Shown: positions 22,757 through 30,151 of the stretch, one piece after another
Layout: each line of letters starts with the position of its first letter
How positions within the stretch are numbered: the stretch's first letter is position 1
From: Thioglobus_A sp964344985
GTDB taxonomy: Bacteria > Pseudomonadota > Gammaproteobacteria > PS1 > Pseudothioglobaceae
Direction: 5' to 3'
Length of the DNA: 31,214 nt
NCBI GenBank assembly: GCA_964344985.1
Contig: CAYFPI010000017.1
Span: 1 to 31,214, forward strand
Position numbers and translations under genes: made by a program
The notes under the pieces: generated by a model
Seen by the model: only the letters and a program-made list of their open reading frames with translations
What the model was told of the DNA's origin: nothing
Database searches by the model: none

Positions 22757-23847
22757 TGAACGATTCAATTCTTGCCAAATTAGAGCAACTATCCATGCGC
22801 CTTGAAGAAGTTGGCGCAATGCTGAGCGATCCAGATGTTGCCTCTGACCCTAAACGCTTTAGAGAGTTATCCATTGAGCACTCTCAATTAACACCAGTTA
22901 GTGAACAGTATCAAGAATACTTAAACACACAACAAAATCTTGAAGATGCTCAACTAATGCTTGAGGAAGATGATGCAGATATTAAGGCCATGGCAAAAGA
23001 CGAGATTGCTGATGCTAAAGAAAATCTTGAAAGACTTGATCTGGAATTGAAAAAATCGTTATTACCTAAAGATCCTAATGACTCGCGCAATATTATTATT
23101 GAAATTCGCGCTGGCACTGGTGGCGATGAGGCTTCAATATTTTCTGGAGATTTATTCAGAATGTACACTCGATATGTTGAAAAACAAAAGTGGCAAATTG
23201 AAACCATGAGTGCCAACATTGGTGAGCATGGCGGATATAAAGAAATCATTGCACGAATTACTGGCGTGGATGTTTACTCAAAACTTAAGTTTGAATCTGG
23301 CGCTCATAGAGTACAGCGTGTGCCAGAAACAGAGTCTCAAGGGCGAGTACACACCTCAGCATGTACGGTTGCTATTATGCCTGAGGTGGAAAATATTGAA
23401 GAAGTTGATATCAACATGAATGATGTTCGAGTGGACACCTTTAGAGCAAGTGGTGCTGGTGGTCAGCACGTTAATAAAACAGATTCAGCCGTTCGTGTGA
23501 CGCACATTCCTACGGGTACAGTGGTTGAGTGTCAAGACGGAAGATCTCAACACAAAAATAAAGCGCAAGCACTTTCAGTACTTGCATCAAGAATTCTAGA
23601 CGAACAACAAAGAGCGCAGCAACAAGAGCAGGCTTCTCAGCGTAAAGAACTGGTTGGTAGTGGCGACCGTTCGCAACGAATCCGAACTTATAACTATCCA
23701 CAAGGGCGCATCACTGATCACCGTATTAATTTAACACTGTATAAATTAGCCGAAGTAATGGAAGGCGATTTAGAATCGATTATTGAGCCACTGATTGTTG
23801 AACAACAAACTAACCAGCTGACTGAGTTAAATGAAACGCTAGGCTAG
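22756..23847 (+). CDS. prfA: Peptide chain release factor 1
   Basis: 363 residues. RF1 ends translation at UAA and UAG. The catalytic GGQ is in ASGAGGQHVNKTDSA near residue 234, and the codon-reading loop, PxT in other RF1 proteins, is in the region around VQRVPETESQGR. It begins one base inside the hemA stop. The usual next gene, prmC, which methylates the GGQ glutamine, is absent; instead znuB runs toward it and their ends overlap by 9 bases. Confidence 0.96.
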   Translation: MNDSILAKLEQLSMRLEEVGAMLSDPDVASDPKRFRELSIEHSQLTPVSEQYQEYLNTQQNLEDAQLMLEEDDADIKAMAKDEIADAKENLERLDLELKKSLLPKDPNDSRNIIIEIRAGTGGDEASIFSGDLFRMYTRYVEKQKWQIETMSANIGEHGGYKEIIARITGVDVYSKLKFESGAHRVQRVPETESQGRVHTSACTVAIMPEVENIEEVDINMNDVRVDTFRASGAGGQHVNKTDSAVRVTHIPTGTVVECQDGRSQHKNKAQALSVLASRILDEQQRAQQQEQASQRKELVGSGDRSQRIRTYNYPQGRITDHRINLTLYKLAEVMEGDLESIIEPLIVEQQTNQLTELNETLG

Positions 23848-24627
23848 CCTTTTAGGCAAAAGCTGAGAAATAGCAAACAAAACACCCAAAACAATAACAA
23901 TGGCTGGGCCTGTAGCTAGATCATAATACATAGAAACACTTAAACCCGCCATCACTGCAGCCATTGCCACAATAATTGACTGGAACACCATGGCCGATGG
24001 ACTTTTGGCAAATGCTCTTACAATGGCTGGTGGGATAATTAATAACGATGTAATTAACAACACACCCACAATCTGTACAGATACAGATACACTAAGCGCA
24101 ATCATCAACATAAACAATAATTGATAAAGTATGGGATTAAGCCCTTGAGAAATAGCCAACTCTTCGTTGAGTGTCATAAGTAGTAAGCGCTGCCAGAATA
24201 TAACTAACAATCCAACAATAACAACCAAAACACTATATACCCAAACAATGTCTTGATCATTAATTGAAAGAATATCACCAAACAACAATGAAAAATAATC
24301 TGTATTAGCGCCACCCACAATACTGAGCACAACAATACCTAAGGATAAGGCAATGTGAGAAAAAATGCCCAAAATAGCATCATTGGATAAAAAACTCTGT
24401 TGTTGTAAGACAACTATCAAAACAGCAAATACAGCACTCACCACCACCAAGCCTAAATGAATATCCAAGCCACTGACCAAGCCTAAAGATACGCCGAGTA
24501 GTGCAGAATGAGAAATAGATTCTGAAAAATAACTCATGCGCTTCCAGATAACAAAACAACCTAAAGATCCAGCAATAACAGCGATACCAATTGCCGCAAG
24601 CAGTGCTCTTAGAATGAATTCATCCAT
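23839..24627 (-). CDS. znuB: Metal ABC transporter permease, ZnuB-like
   Basis: 262 residues with about eight membrane helices, family TroCD/ZnuB (PF00950). Typical segments are GCFVIWKRMSYFSESISHSALLGV near residue 24, and the late LLITSLLIIPPAIVRAFAKS near 190. It would carry Zn2+ (less likely Mn2+) with a binding protein ZnuA and ATPase ZnuC, neither of which is in the window. It lies 18 bases downstream of fur and shares its direction, so it is probably in the same transcript. That would link zinc uptake with the iron regulator. Confidence 0.88.
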   Translation of the reverse strand: MDEFILRALLAAIGIAVIAGSLGCFVIWKRMSYFSESISHSALLGVSLGLVSGLDIHLGLVVVSAVFAVLIVVLQQQSFLSNDAILGIFSHIALSLGIVVLSIVGGANTDYFSLLFGDILSINDQDIVWVYSVLVVIVGLLVIFWQRLLLMTLNEELAISQGLNPILYQLLFMLMIALSVSVSVQIVGVLLITSLLIIPPAIVRAFAKSPSAMVFQSIIVAMAAVMAGLSVSMYYDLATGPAIVIVLGVLFAISQLLPKRLA

Positions 24628-24645
24628 AAGCTTAAGGGTGAATTA

Positions 24646-25053
24646 TTACTGACAATCCTGACACAAACCGTACAGATATAAACAATGGTCTGTCAATTGG
24701 TAGTTGTATTTTTTAGCAATATCGTGCTGATGCTTTTCTATTGTCTCATCAGCAAACTCATCAATCTTGCCGCATTTAATACACACCAAATGATCATGAT
24801 GCTCTGTGTTGGAAAGCTCGAACACGCTTTGACCATTATCAAAGTTCAGCTTATTAATCATGCCTACTTCTTCAAATTGAGTCAAAACACGATAGATAGT
24901 AGCCACACCCACCTCTTCACCTTGAACAATCAATGCACGATAAATATCTTCAGCGCTCATGTGATGATTGTCACTTTTTTCTAAAATTTCTAAAATTTTA
25001 AGTCTAGGTAATGTTACTTTTAGGCCAGCACTTTTTAAATCTTGAGCATCCAT
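24646..25053 (-). CDS. fur: Ferric uptake regulator
   Basis: 135 residues from the ATG at 25053, chosen for the AAGGAA ribosome site 8 bases before it and a family-like start MDAQDLKSAGLKVTLPRLKI. The winged helix is followed by recognition sequence VGVATIYRVLTQFEE. Metal ligands are seen: EHHDHLVCIKCGK with the HHDH group and first C-x2-C, and the C-terminal LYGLCQDCQ pair for structural zinc. The close likeness to E. coli Fur (LKVTLPRLKILE, DNHH.SAED.Y) separates it from Zur. It faces bamE divergently across 54 bases, a classic neighbourhood. It is the likely reader of the three Fur-type boxes in the iron block. Confidence 0.93.
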   Translation of the reverse strand: MDAQDLKSAGLKVTLPRLKILEILEKSDNHHMSAEDIYRALIVQGEEVGVATIYRVLTQFEEVGMINKLNFDNGQSVFELSNTEHHDHLVCIKCGKIDEFADETIEKHQHDIAKKYNYQLTDHCLYLYGLCQDCQ

Positions 25054-25107
25054 GGTTAAATTCCTTGATGTAAAATCATTCAAATCATTTTAACCAATTA
25101 TTGAACA

Positions 25108-25893
25108 ATGAACAAATTAACTTTAATTGCATTCTCATTCTCATTACCGTTTCTATCGGCTTGCTCTCCTTCTATGCCAGAGCTTCCAGATATGCCTGAG
25201 TTGCCTGATATGTCGGATATCATTCCTGATGTATCTTTACCAACTTTGTACAAAGATGATATTTACCAAGGTTCTGTTTTATCTAGATACAAAGTCAATC
25301 AGCTCAAATTAGGCATGTCAAAAGCACAAGTTCAAGATCTTATTGGCTCGCCCAGTGTAATTGATCCATTTCATAACAATCAGTGGGATTATATTAACCA
25401 TTCCACATCATATAAAGGGAAAAAGGTATCTATTCGCTACCGCTTAACATTAACCTTTAAAGATGAAAAACTAAGCACAATCGACAACTCTGGCATTAGT
25501 TCTTTGCCAGAATTAACCGATAAAGAAAAAGCACTTGAAGACCAAAGAATCAAAGAAGAGCAAGAAAAAATAGAAGCAGAAAAACTAGCCAAACAACAAG
25601 CCAAAATAGAGGCTGATAGAATTGCTAAAGAACAGGCTAAAATCAAGGAAGAAAAACTAGCCAAAGAAAAAGCACTGTTAGCAGAAAAAGCCAAACAAGC
25701 ACTAATCAAACTTGAGCTAGAAAAAAAACAAGCTGAAGCTGAAGCTTTAAAAAAAAAGATTGAACTAGAAAAAAAGGCTGCATTAGAAAAATCACAACAA
25801 GAAGCCGCCAAGCAAAATACACCTGAAAAAACCAAACAACAAACACCAGATTCTGAAAAAACGCCGGATAAGCCTTGGTATCAATTTTGGTAG
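25108..25893 (+). CDS. bamE: BamE-like outer-membrane lipoprotein with a long charged coiled-coil tail
   Basis: 261 residues. A lipoprotein signal (MNKLTLIAFSFSLPFLSAC, Cys 19) is followed by a short Pro-Glu-Leu-Pro-Asp-Met repeat (residues ~24-35), then the SmpA/OmlA domain: DDIYQGSVLSRYKVNQLKLG, MSKAQVQDLIGSP, WDYINHS. BamE helps the Bam complex fold outer-membrane proteins. From about residue 134 to 240 there is a tail rich in Lys, Glu and Ala (heptad-like, resembling the TolA shaft), ending KPWYQFW. BamE alone is about 110 residues, so the tail more than doubles it. The divergent fur is a usual partner. bamE is followed by ccmA after 15 bases. Confidence 0.85.
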   Translation: MNKLTLIAFSFSLPFLSACSPSMPELPDMPELPDMSDIIPDVSLPTLYKDDIYQGSVLSRYKVNQLKLGMSKAQVQDLIGSPSVIDPFHNNQWDYINHSTSYKGKKVSIRYRLTLTFKDEKLSTIDNSGISSLPELTDKEKALEDQRIKEEQEKIEAEKLAKQQAKIEADRIAKEQAKIKEEKLAKEKALLAEKAKQALIKLELEKKQAEAEALKKKIELEKKAALEKSQQEAAKQNTPEKTKQQTPDSEKTPDKPWYQFW

Positions 25894-25908
25894 CAATCTA
25901 GAATTCTT

Positions 25909-26511
25909 ATGTCATCACTTGTTATTAGTAACTTAAGCTGTCAAAGAGGATACAACCAACTCTTTAGCGACTTATCGTTTTCTATTAATGCAGGCGACAT
26001 TGTACGAATTACTGGCACCAATGGCTCTGGAAAAACCTCTTTATTAAAGATTCTTGCTGGCATTAATACCAAAGAAAGTGGTGAAGTTCATTTTTCAAAT
26101 CATCCGGTCAAATCTGAGGAATACCAACACGATGTTTTATATCTTGGTCATTCAAGTGCGCTTAGTGGAGAGCTTAGTAGCATCGAAAACTTGCAATACC
26201 TAACAGCGCTTAATCAAACTAACGATGAGCAAATACTCTCTCAAGCACTTAACAATGTTGGCCTTAAAGGCTATGAAGATGAATATTGCGCCAAACTTTC
26301 CGCTGGACAAAAACGTCGAGTTATTCTGGCTAGTTTGTTTGCCTCTAAAGCTCGCATCTGGCTACTTGATGAGCCATTTACCGCACTAGATCCAAAAGGT
26401 GTTGAGATTGTAGAAGAGCAAATTAGCAAACATTGCGAACAAGGTGGATTGTGTCTGTTTACCACACACCAAGACTCGGCACTAGAAAATCAAAGGATAT
26501 TGGCTTTATGA
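25909..26511 (+). CDS. ccmA: Cytochrome c biogenesis ATP-binding export protein CcmA
   Basis: 200 residues, the small ABC ATPase of the CcmABCD haem-handling complex in system I cytochrome c maturation. Walker A is GTNGSGKTSLLKI near residue 35, the signature LSAGQKRRVILASLF near 126, Walker B WLLDEPFTALD near 147, and the switch histidine in FTTHQDS. The stop overlaps the ccmB start as ATGA. It starts 15 bases after the bamE stop. Confidence 0.94.
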   Translation: MSSLVISNLSCQRGYNQLFSDLSFSINAGDIVRITGTNGSGKTSLLKILAGINTKESGEVHFSNHPVKSEEYQHDVLYLGHSSALSGELSSIENLQYLTALNQTNDEQILSQALNNVGLKGYEDEYCAKLSAGQKRRVILASLFASKARIWLLDEPFTALDPKGVEIVEEQISKHCEQGGLCLFTTHQDSALENQRILAL

Positions 26512-27173
26512 ATATCTACTGGCAGACTTTAAGACGTGATTTACGCATTGCAATTAGAAACCCTTCAAGTGTTTTAAATCCACTGTTATTTTTTGTTATC
26601 TCGGTATCATTATTTCCACTAGCAATTAGCCCAGAGGCAAGTACTTTATCACAAATTGCCAGTGGCATTATTTGGGTAGCCTCAATGTTGGCAGTGCTTT
26701 TATCACTCAATAGCTTATTTCATTATGATTTTGAAAATGGTGTTTTGGAACAAATGGCAACCTCTCATCACTCTCTTTCTCTATTGATTTTATCCAAAAT
26801 AACCGCTCATTGGATTTTAACAGGCATTCCAATCATCTTACTATCGCCACTACTTGGTTTGTTTTTATTCCTAGATAATGAAAGCATTAAAGTACTTATG
26901 ATTACCTTGCTACTTGCCACGCCAAGTTTAAGCCTCATTGGTAGTATTGGCGCCTCACTCATTGTTGGGGTTAAAAACTCTGGAATGTTATTATCTTTAT
27001 TAATTCTACCGCTCTATATCCCTATTTTAATTTTTGCCTCAAGTGCAGTTTCTCAAGCGCAATTTGGTTTGGAAATTTCAGGACAGCTATACTTTTTGTC
27101 CACCATTCTTGTGCTTAGTTTAATGAGCGCACCTTTTGTAAGCTCGATCGCTTTAAAAATAAGCTTGGAATAG
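26508..27173 (+). CDS. ccmB: Haem exporter permease CcmB
   Basis: 221 residues from the ATG at 26508, chosen because it overlaps the ccmA stop by four bases; the longer in-frame start at 26433 would lie deep in ccmA. About six membrane helices; the family start WQTLRRDLRIAIRNPSSVLNP is present. It is the membrane partner of CcmA. ccmC and ccmD, which normally follow, are absent; metK comes next. The end of the gene holds the -35 of the metK promoter. Confidence 0.93.
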   Translation: MNIYWQTLRRDLRIAIRNPSSVLNPLLFFVISVSLFPLAISPEASTLSQIASGIIWVASMLAVLLSLNSLFHYDFENGVLEQMATSHHSLSLLILSKITAHWILTGIPIILLSPLLGLFLFLDNESIKVLMITLLLATPSLSLIGSIGASLIVGVKNSGMLLSLLILPLYIPILIFASSAVSQAQFGLEISGQLYFLSTILVLSLMSAPFVSSIALKISLE

Positions 27174-27193
27174 AATCAACTTTAGGCTATAAT
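27165..27193 (+). promoter_or_regulatory. Sigma-70 promoter of metK
   Basis: TTGGAA (27165-27170) and a perfect TATAAT (27188-27193) are 17 bases apart. Transcription would begin near 27200, just where the riboswitch-like element begins. The -35 lies in the last codons of ccmB. Confidence 0.75.
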
Positions 27194-27200
27194 TTAAAAC

Positions 27201-27266
27201 ACACGCTGATTTGTCCCGATTGCTAGCGTTAACTACCCCGAGTAGTTAAAACAAGCTAAAGCAGGA
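27201..27266 (+). promoter_or_regulatory. SAM riboswitch of the SAM-II / SAM-V type
   Basis: The segment matches the SAM-II pattern from memory: CGCTGATTT opening, first stem ACGCT (27203-27207) with AGCGT (27225-27229), and the late conserved AGCTAAA (27254-27260). A pseudoknot can form between the loop and the 3' part: TCC with GGA and TTG with CAA. An extra hairpin with 8-pair stem (27229-27236 with 27242-27249) is inserted between the two. It lies upstream of metK, which makes the ligand. SAM-II versus SAM-V is not settled here. Confidence 0.7.
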
Positions 27267-27283
27267 ATCCTTCTAAAAAAAGG

Positions 27284-27305
27284 CCCGCTTTGCAGGGTTT
27301 TTTTT
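27284..27305 (+). terminator. Intrinsic terminator in the metK leader
   Basis: CCCGC (27284-27288) pairs with GC-A-GGG (27292-27297) around a three-base loop, with one bulged A, followed by eight Ts; seven As precede the stem. It sits between the SAM element and the metK ribosome site, where ligand-controlled early termination is expected. GCAGG of its 3' arm also occurs in the aptamer (27261-27265). Confidence 0.75.
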
Positions 27306-27324
27306 AATTTTTAGGAGAATGAAA

Positions 27325-28458
27325 ATGATTTTTACTTCCGAATCTGTATCCGCTGGTCATCCTGATAAAGTATGTGACCAAATCTCAGATGCCATCTTAG
27401 ATGCTGCTCTAGAGCAAGACAAAAACTCACGTGTTGCATGTGAAACACTCATTAAAGATAACAATGTTGTTGTTGCTGGTGAAATCACAACAGGTGCTAG
27501 CATTGACTATGAAAGAATAATCCGTAAAACCATTAATGATATTGGTTATAACGATGATGAATTAGGCTTTAATGGCTCAACTTGTAATATTGCCAATCTA
27601 TTGGGCGAGCAGTCTCAAGACATTGCTCAAGGTGTTGATGAGTTTGAAGATCATGAACAAGGCGCAGGCGATCAAGGGCTTATGTTTGGTTATGCTTGTA
27701 ATGCAACAGATGTATTAATGCCTGCACCAATTTTGTATGCACACAGATTAGTAGCAAAACAAGCGGAACTAATGAAAAATGGTGCTTTACCGTGGTTACG
27801 TCCTGATGCAAAATCACAAGTATCATGCATTTACGAAGGTCACAAAATTGTTGGAATTGACGCAGTTGTATTATCTACTCAGCATGACGAAGGTATTGAA
27901 TTAAAAGACCTTCAAGAGGCAGTAATGGAGGAGATAATCAAACCTATATTGCCAAGCGAATGGTTAAGCAATGACACTCAGTATCATATCAACCCAACCG
28001 GTAAGTTTGTGATTGGTGGCCCAGTGGGTGACGCTGGTCTTACTGGTCGTAAGATTATTGTTGATACTTATGGTGGTATGGCACGCCATGGTGGCGGTGC
28101 TTTCTCAGGTAAAGATCCATCTAAAGTTGACCGCTCTGCCGCATACGCAACACGTTATGTTGCTAAAAATATTGTCGCTGCTGGTCTTGCAGATAGATGT
28201 GAAATTCAAGTGTCTTACGCCATTGGTGTAGCAGAGCCTACTTCAATTAGTGTTGAAACATTTGGCACTGGAAAAATTTCTAATGACGCAATTGAAGCTT
28301 TAATACGCGAACACTTTGATCTTCGCCCTAAAGGCTTGATCGCTATGCTTGACCTTAAACGACCAATTTATCAAAAAACTGCTAGCTATGGTCACTTTGG
28401 TAGAACTGAAGACGATATTAGTTGGGAAAAAACTGACCGTGCGCATTTATTAAAATAA
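27325..28458 (+). CDS. metK: S-adenosylmethionine synthetase
   Basis: 377 residues from the ATG at 27325. This start is preferred to the ATG at 27319 because the AGGAG site (27313-27317) is 7 bases from it and only 1 from the other, and because the family begins with the F-T-S-E-S-V block. MetK joins methionine and ATP to make SAM. Motifs: SAGHPDKVCDQISDA near residue 10, GAGDQGLMFGYA near 115 and GGGAFSGKDPSKVDRSAAY near 256. It has its own promoter and SAM-controlled leader, and is followed by ahcY after 113 bases. Confidence 0.97.
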   Translation: MIFTSESVSAGHPDKVCDQISDAILDAALEQDKNSRVACETLIKDNNVVVAGEITTGASIDYERIIRKTINDIGYNDDELGFNGSTCNIANLLGEQSQDIAQGVDEFEDHEQGAGDQGLMFGYACNATDVLMPAPILYAHRLVAKQAELMKNGALPWLRPDAKSQVSCIYEGHKIVGIDAVVLSTQHDEGIELKDLQEAVMEEIIKPILPSEWLSNDTQYHINPTGKFVIGGPVGDAGLTGRKIIVDTYGGMARHGGGAFSGKDPSKVDRSAAYATRYVAKNIVAAGLADRCEIQVSYAIGVAEPTSISVETFGTGKISNDAIEALIREHFDLRPKGLIAMLDLKRPIYQKTASYGHFGRTEDDISWEKTDRAHLLK

Positions 28459-28470
28459 ATTATTTTTGGG

Positions 28471-28476
28471 TATAAT
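28471..28476 (+). promoter_or_regulatory. -10 element for ahcY
   Basis: A perfect TATAAT sits 12 bases after the metK stop and just before the SAH riboswitch. Any -35 would lie in the last codons of metK and is weak. Confidence 0.55.
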
Positions 28477-28484
28477 TATCCTTA

Positions 28485-28542
28485 GGCTGAGGAGCGTTGC
28501 ATTGGGAATACCCCATCAGGCTCAGCAATCACAACGACGCTC
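28485..28542 (+). promoter_or_regulatory. SAH riboswitch upstream of ahcY
   Basis: The conserved frame of the SAH riboswitch is present: GCTGAG (28486-28491) pairs with CTCAGC (28521-28526), TGGG with CCCA forms the inner hairpin (28503-28515), the CAGGCTCAGC block follows, and GAGCGT (28492-28497) pairs with ACGCTC (28537-28542) in the pseudoknot. It ends 18 bases before the AGGAG ribosome site. SAH binding is known to raise expression of this class; here it would turn ahcY on as SAH builds up. Confidence 0.9.
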
Positions 28543-28571
28543 ATTTTTACTTTGATTTATAGGAGATAAAA

Positions 28572-29957
28572 ATGAGCAATCCTACGATTGACAATAACGA
28601 CTACAAAGTTGCCGATATGGCTTTGGCTGATTATGGCCGTAAAGAAGTGGAGCTTGCGGAAGCTGAAATGCCAGCGCTAATGACACTACGTGCAAAATAT
28701 CGTGACTCACAACCCTTGGCAGGTGCTAAGATCTTAGGCTGTATCCACATGACCATCCAAACTGCAGTACTAATGGAAACATTGGTAGATTTAGGTGCGC
28801 AGGTTCGCTGGTCAAGTTGTAATATTTTCTCAACTCAAGATCATGCTGCTGCTGCTATGGTGGCTGCTGATATTCCAACATTTGCCTGGAAAGGTGAAAC
28901 TGAAGAAGAGTTTTTATGGTGTATCGAACAAACTATTTTATCGAACGGCAAGCCTTGGGATGCAAACATGGTGCTTGATGATGGTGGCGATCTAACACAG
29001 ATGCTGCATGAAAAATACCCAGCAATACTACAAGACATTCACGGCATTAGTGAAGAAACCACAACAGGTGTTCACCGCTTACTAGAGATGCTAGAAGAAG
29101 GCTCACTAAAAGTACCTGCTATTAATGTTAATGACTCAGTAACCAAATCAAAAAATGACAACAAATATGGCTGTCGTCATTCACTAAATGATGCGATTAA
29201 GCGTGGTACTGACATGCTAATGTCAGGTAAAAAAGCGCTGGTTGTTGGCTATGGTGATGTAGGTAAAGGCTCTGCTCAAAGCTTACGCCAAGAAGGCATG
29301 ATTGTAAAAGTTAGTGAGATTGATCCAATTTGCGCTATGCAAGCTTGTATGGATGGATTCGAGATTGTTTCTCCGTACAATGACGGTATTAACACTGGCA
29401 CAGTTGATGGCATCAATAAAGAGTTATTATCAACAACTGATCTTATTGTAACCACAACTGGCAATATTAATGTATGTGACGCACCAATGTTACAAAGCGT
29501 TAAAGCTGGTTCTGTTGTGTGTAATATTGGCCACTTTGACAACGAAATTGACACTCAATACATGCGTGACAATTGGCGTTGGGACGAGGTAAAGCCACAA
29601 GTTCACCGTGTTTATCGTAGTGATGATAAAAATGATTATCTAATTCTTCTTTCTGAAGGCAGATTAGTTAACCTTGGTAATGCAACTGGCCATCCATCAC
29701 GCATTATGGATGGATCATTTGCTAACCAAGTACTTGCGCAAATGTATTTATTTGATCAAAAGTTTGCCGATCTTCCAGAAGGCGCTAAAGGTGAAAGCAT
29801 CTTTGTAAAGGTACTTCCTAAGAAGCTAGACGAGGAAGTAGCAGCAGGCATGGTTGGTGGTTTTGGTGGTGTGTTAACACAAATGACCGATGCACAAGCT
29901 GACTATATCAACACACCAAAAGAAGGGCCTTACAAGCCTGAATCTTATAAATACTAA
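28572..29957 (+). CDS. ahcY: Adenosylhomocysteinase
   Basis: 461 residues. AhcY splits SAH to adenosine and homocysteine, removing the product inhibitor of methyltransferases and returning homocysteine to methionine. The Rossmann NAD site is VVGYGDVGKGSAQSLRQEG near residue 220, and the substrate-binding block LGCIHMTIQTAVLMETL near 55. The C-terminal tail GPYKPESYKY reaches the neighbour's NAD site. A strong AGGAG lies 6 bases before the ATG. This is the NAD-dependent form rather than the MTA/SAH nucleosidase (Pfs). Confidence 0.97.
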   Translation: MSNPTIDNNDYKVADMALADYGRKEVELAEAEMPALMTLRAKYRDSQPLAGAKILGCIHMTIQTAVLMETLVDLGAQVRWSSCNIFSTQDHAAAAMVAADIPTFAWKGETEEEFLWCIEQTILSNGKPWDANMVLDDGGDLTQMLHEKYPAILQDIHGISEETTTGVHRLLEMLEEGSLKVPAINVNDSVTKSKNDNKYGCRHSLNDAIKRGTDMLMSGKKALVVGYGDVGKGSAQSLRQEGMIVKVSEIDPICAMQACMDGFEIVSPYNDGINTGTVDGINKELLSTTDLIVTTTGNINVCDAPMLQSVKAGSVVCNIGHFDNEIDTQYMRDNWRWDEVKPQVHRVYRSDDKNDYLILLSEGRLVNLGNATGHPSRIMDGSFANQVLAQMYLFDQKFADLPEGAKGESIFVKVLPKKLDEEVAAGMVGGFGGVLTQMTDAQADYINTPKEGPYKPESYKY

Positions 29958-29980
29958 ACTTTTATTTGATTAAAATACTC

Positions 29981-30007
29981 AATGCGGGCTAATTGTCCGC
30001 ATTTTTT
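29981..30007 (+). terminator. Intrinsic terminator after ahcY
   Basis: AATGCGG pairs with CCGCATT (seven pairs, extendable by a G-U and a C-G), followed by TTTT. It lies about 24 bases after the ahcY stop. The rest of the 194-base gap to the next gene is AT-rich, with only a weak hairpin at 30068-30087. Confidence 0.85.
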
Positions 30008-30151
30008 ATACCATTGGCAAAAAATCCTAAATTTTGCTAAAAATTAGTAAAAATAAGAAAAAAATCACCTAAAAATAGGGTTTTTTTAATAAAAGACGCT
30101 ATTTTTTAACACTTTTATCATCAATATTAAAAAAATCCCAAATTTTTCATT

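Noticed and set aside
25054..25107. Possible Fur box between fur and bamE (repeated ATCATT)
   Set aside because: The repeats are direct rather than inverted and match the consensus poorly.
25437..25835. Serine/alanine-rich minus-strand frame
   Set aside because: It is the antisense reading of the Lys/Glu/Ala coiled coil of the BamE-like gene.
30068..30087. Hairpin CCTA-AAAA-TAGG followed by seven Ts
   Set aside because: Only four pairs; the ahcY terminator at 29981-30007 already explains the end of that transcript.
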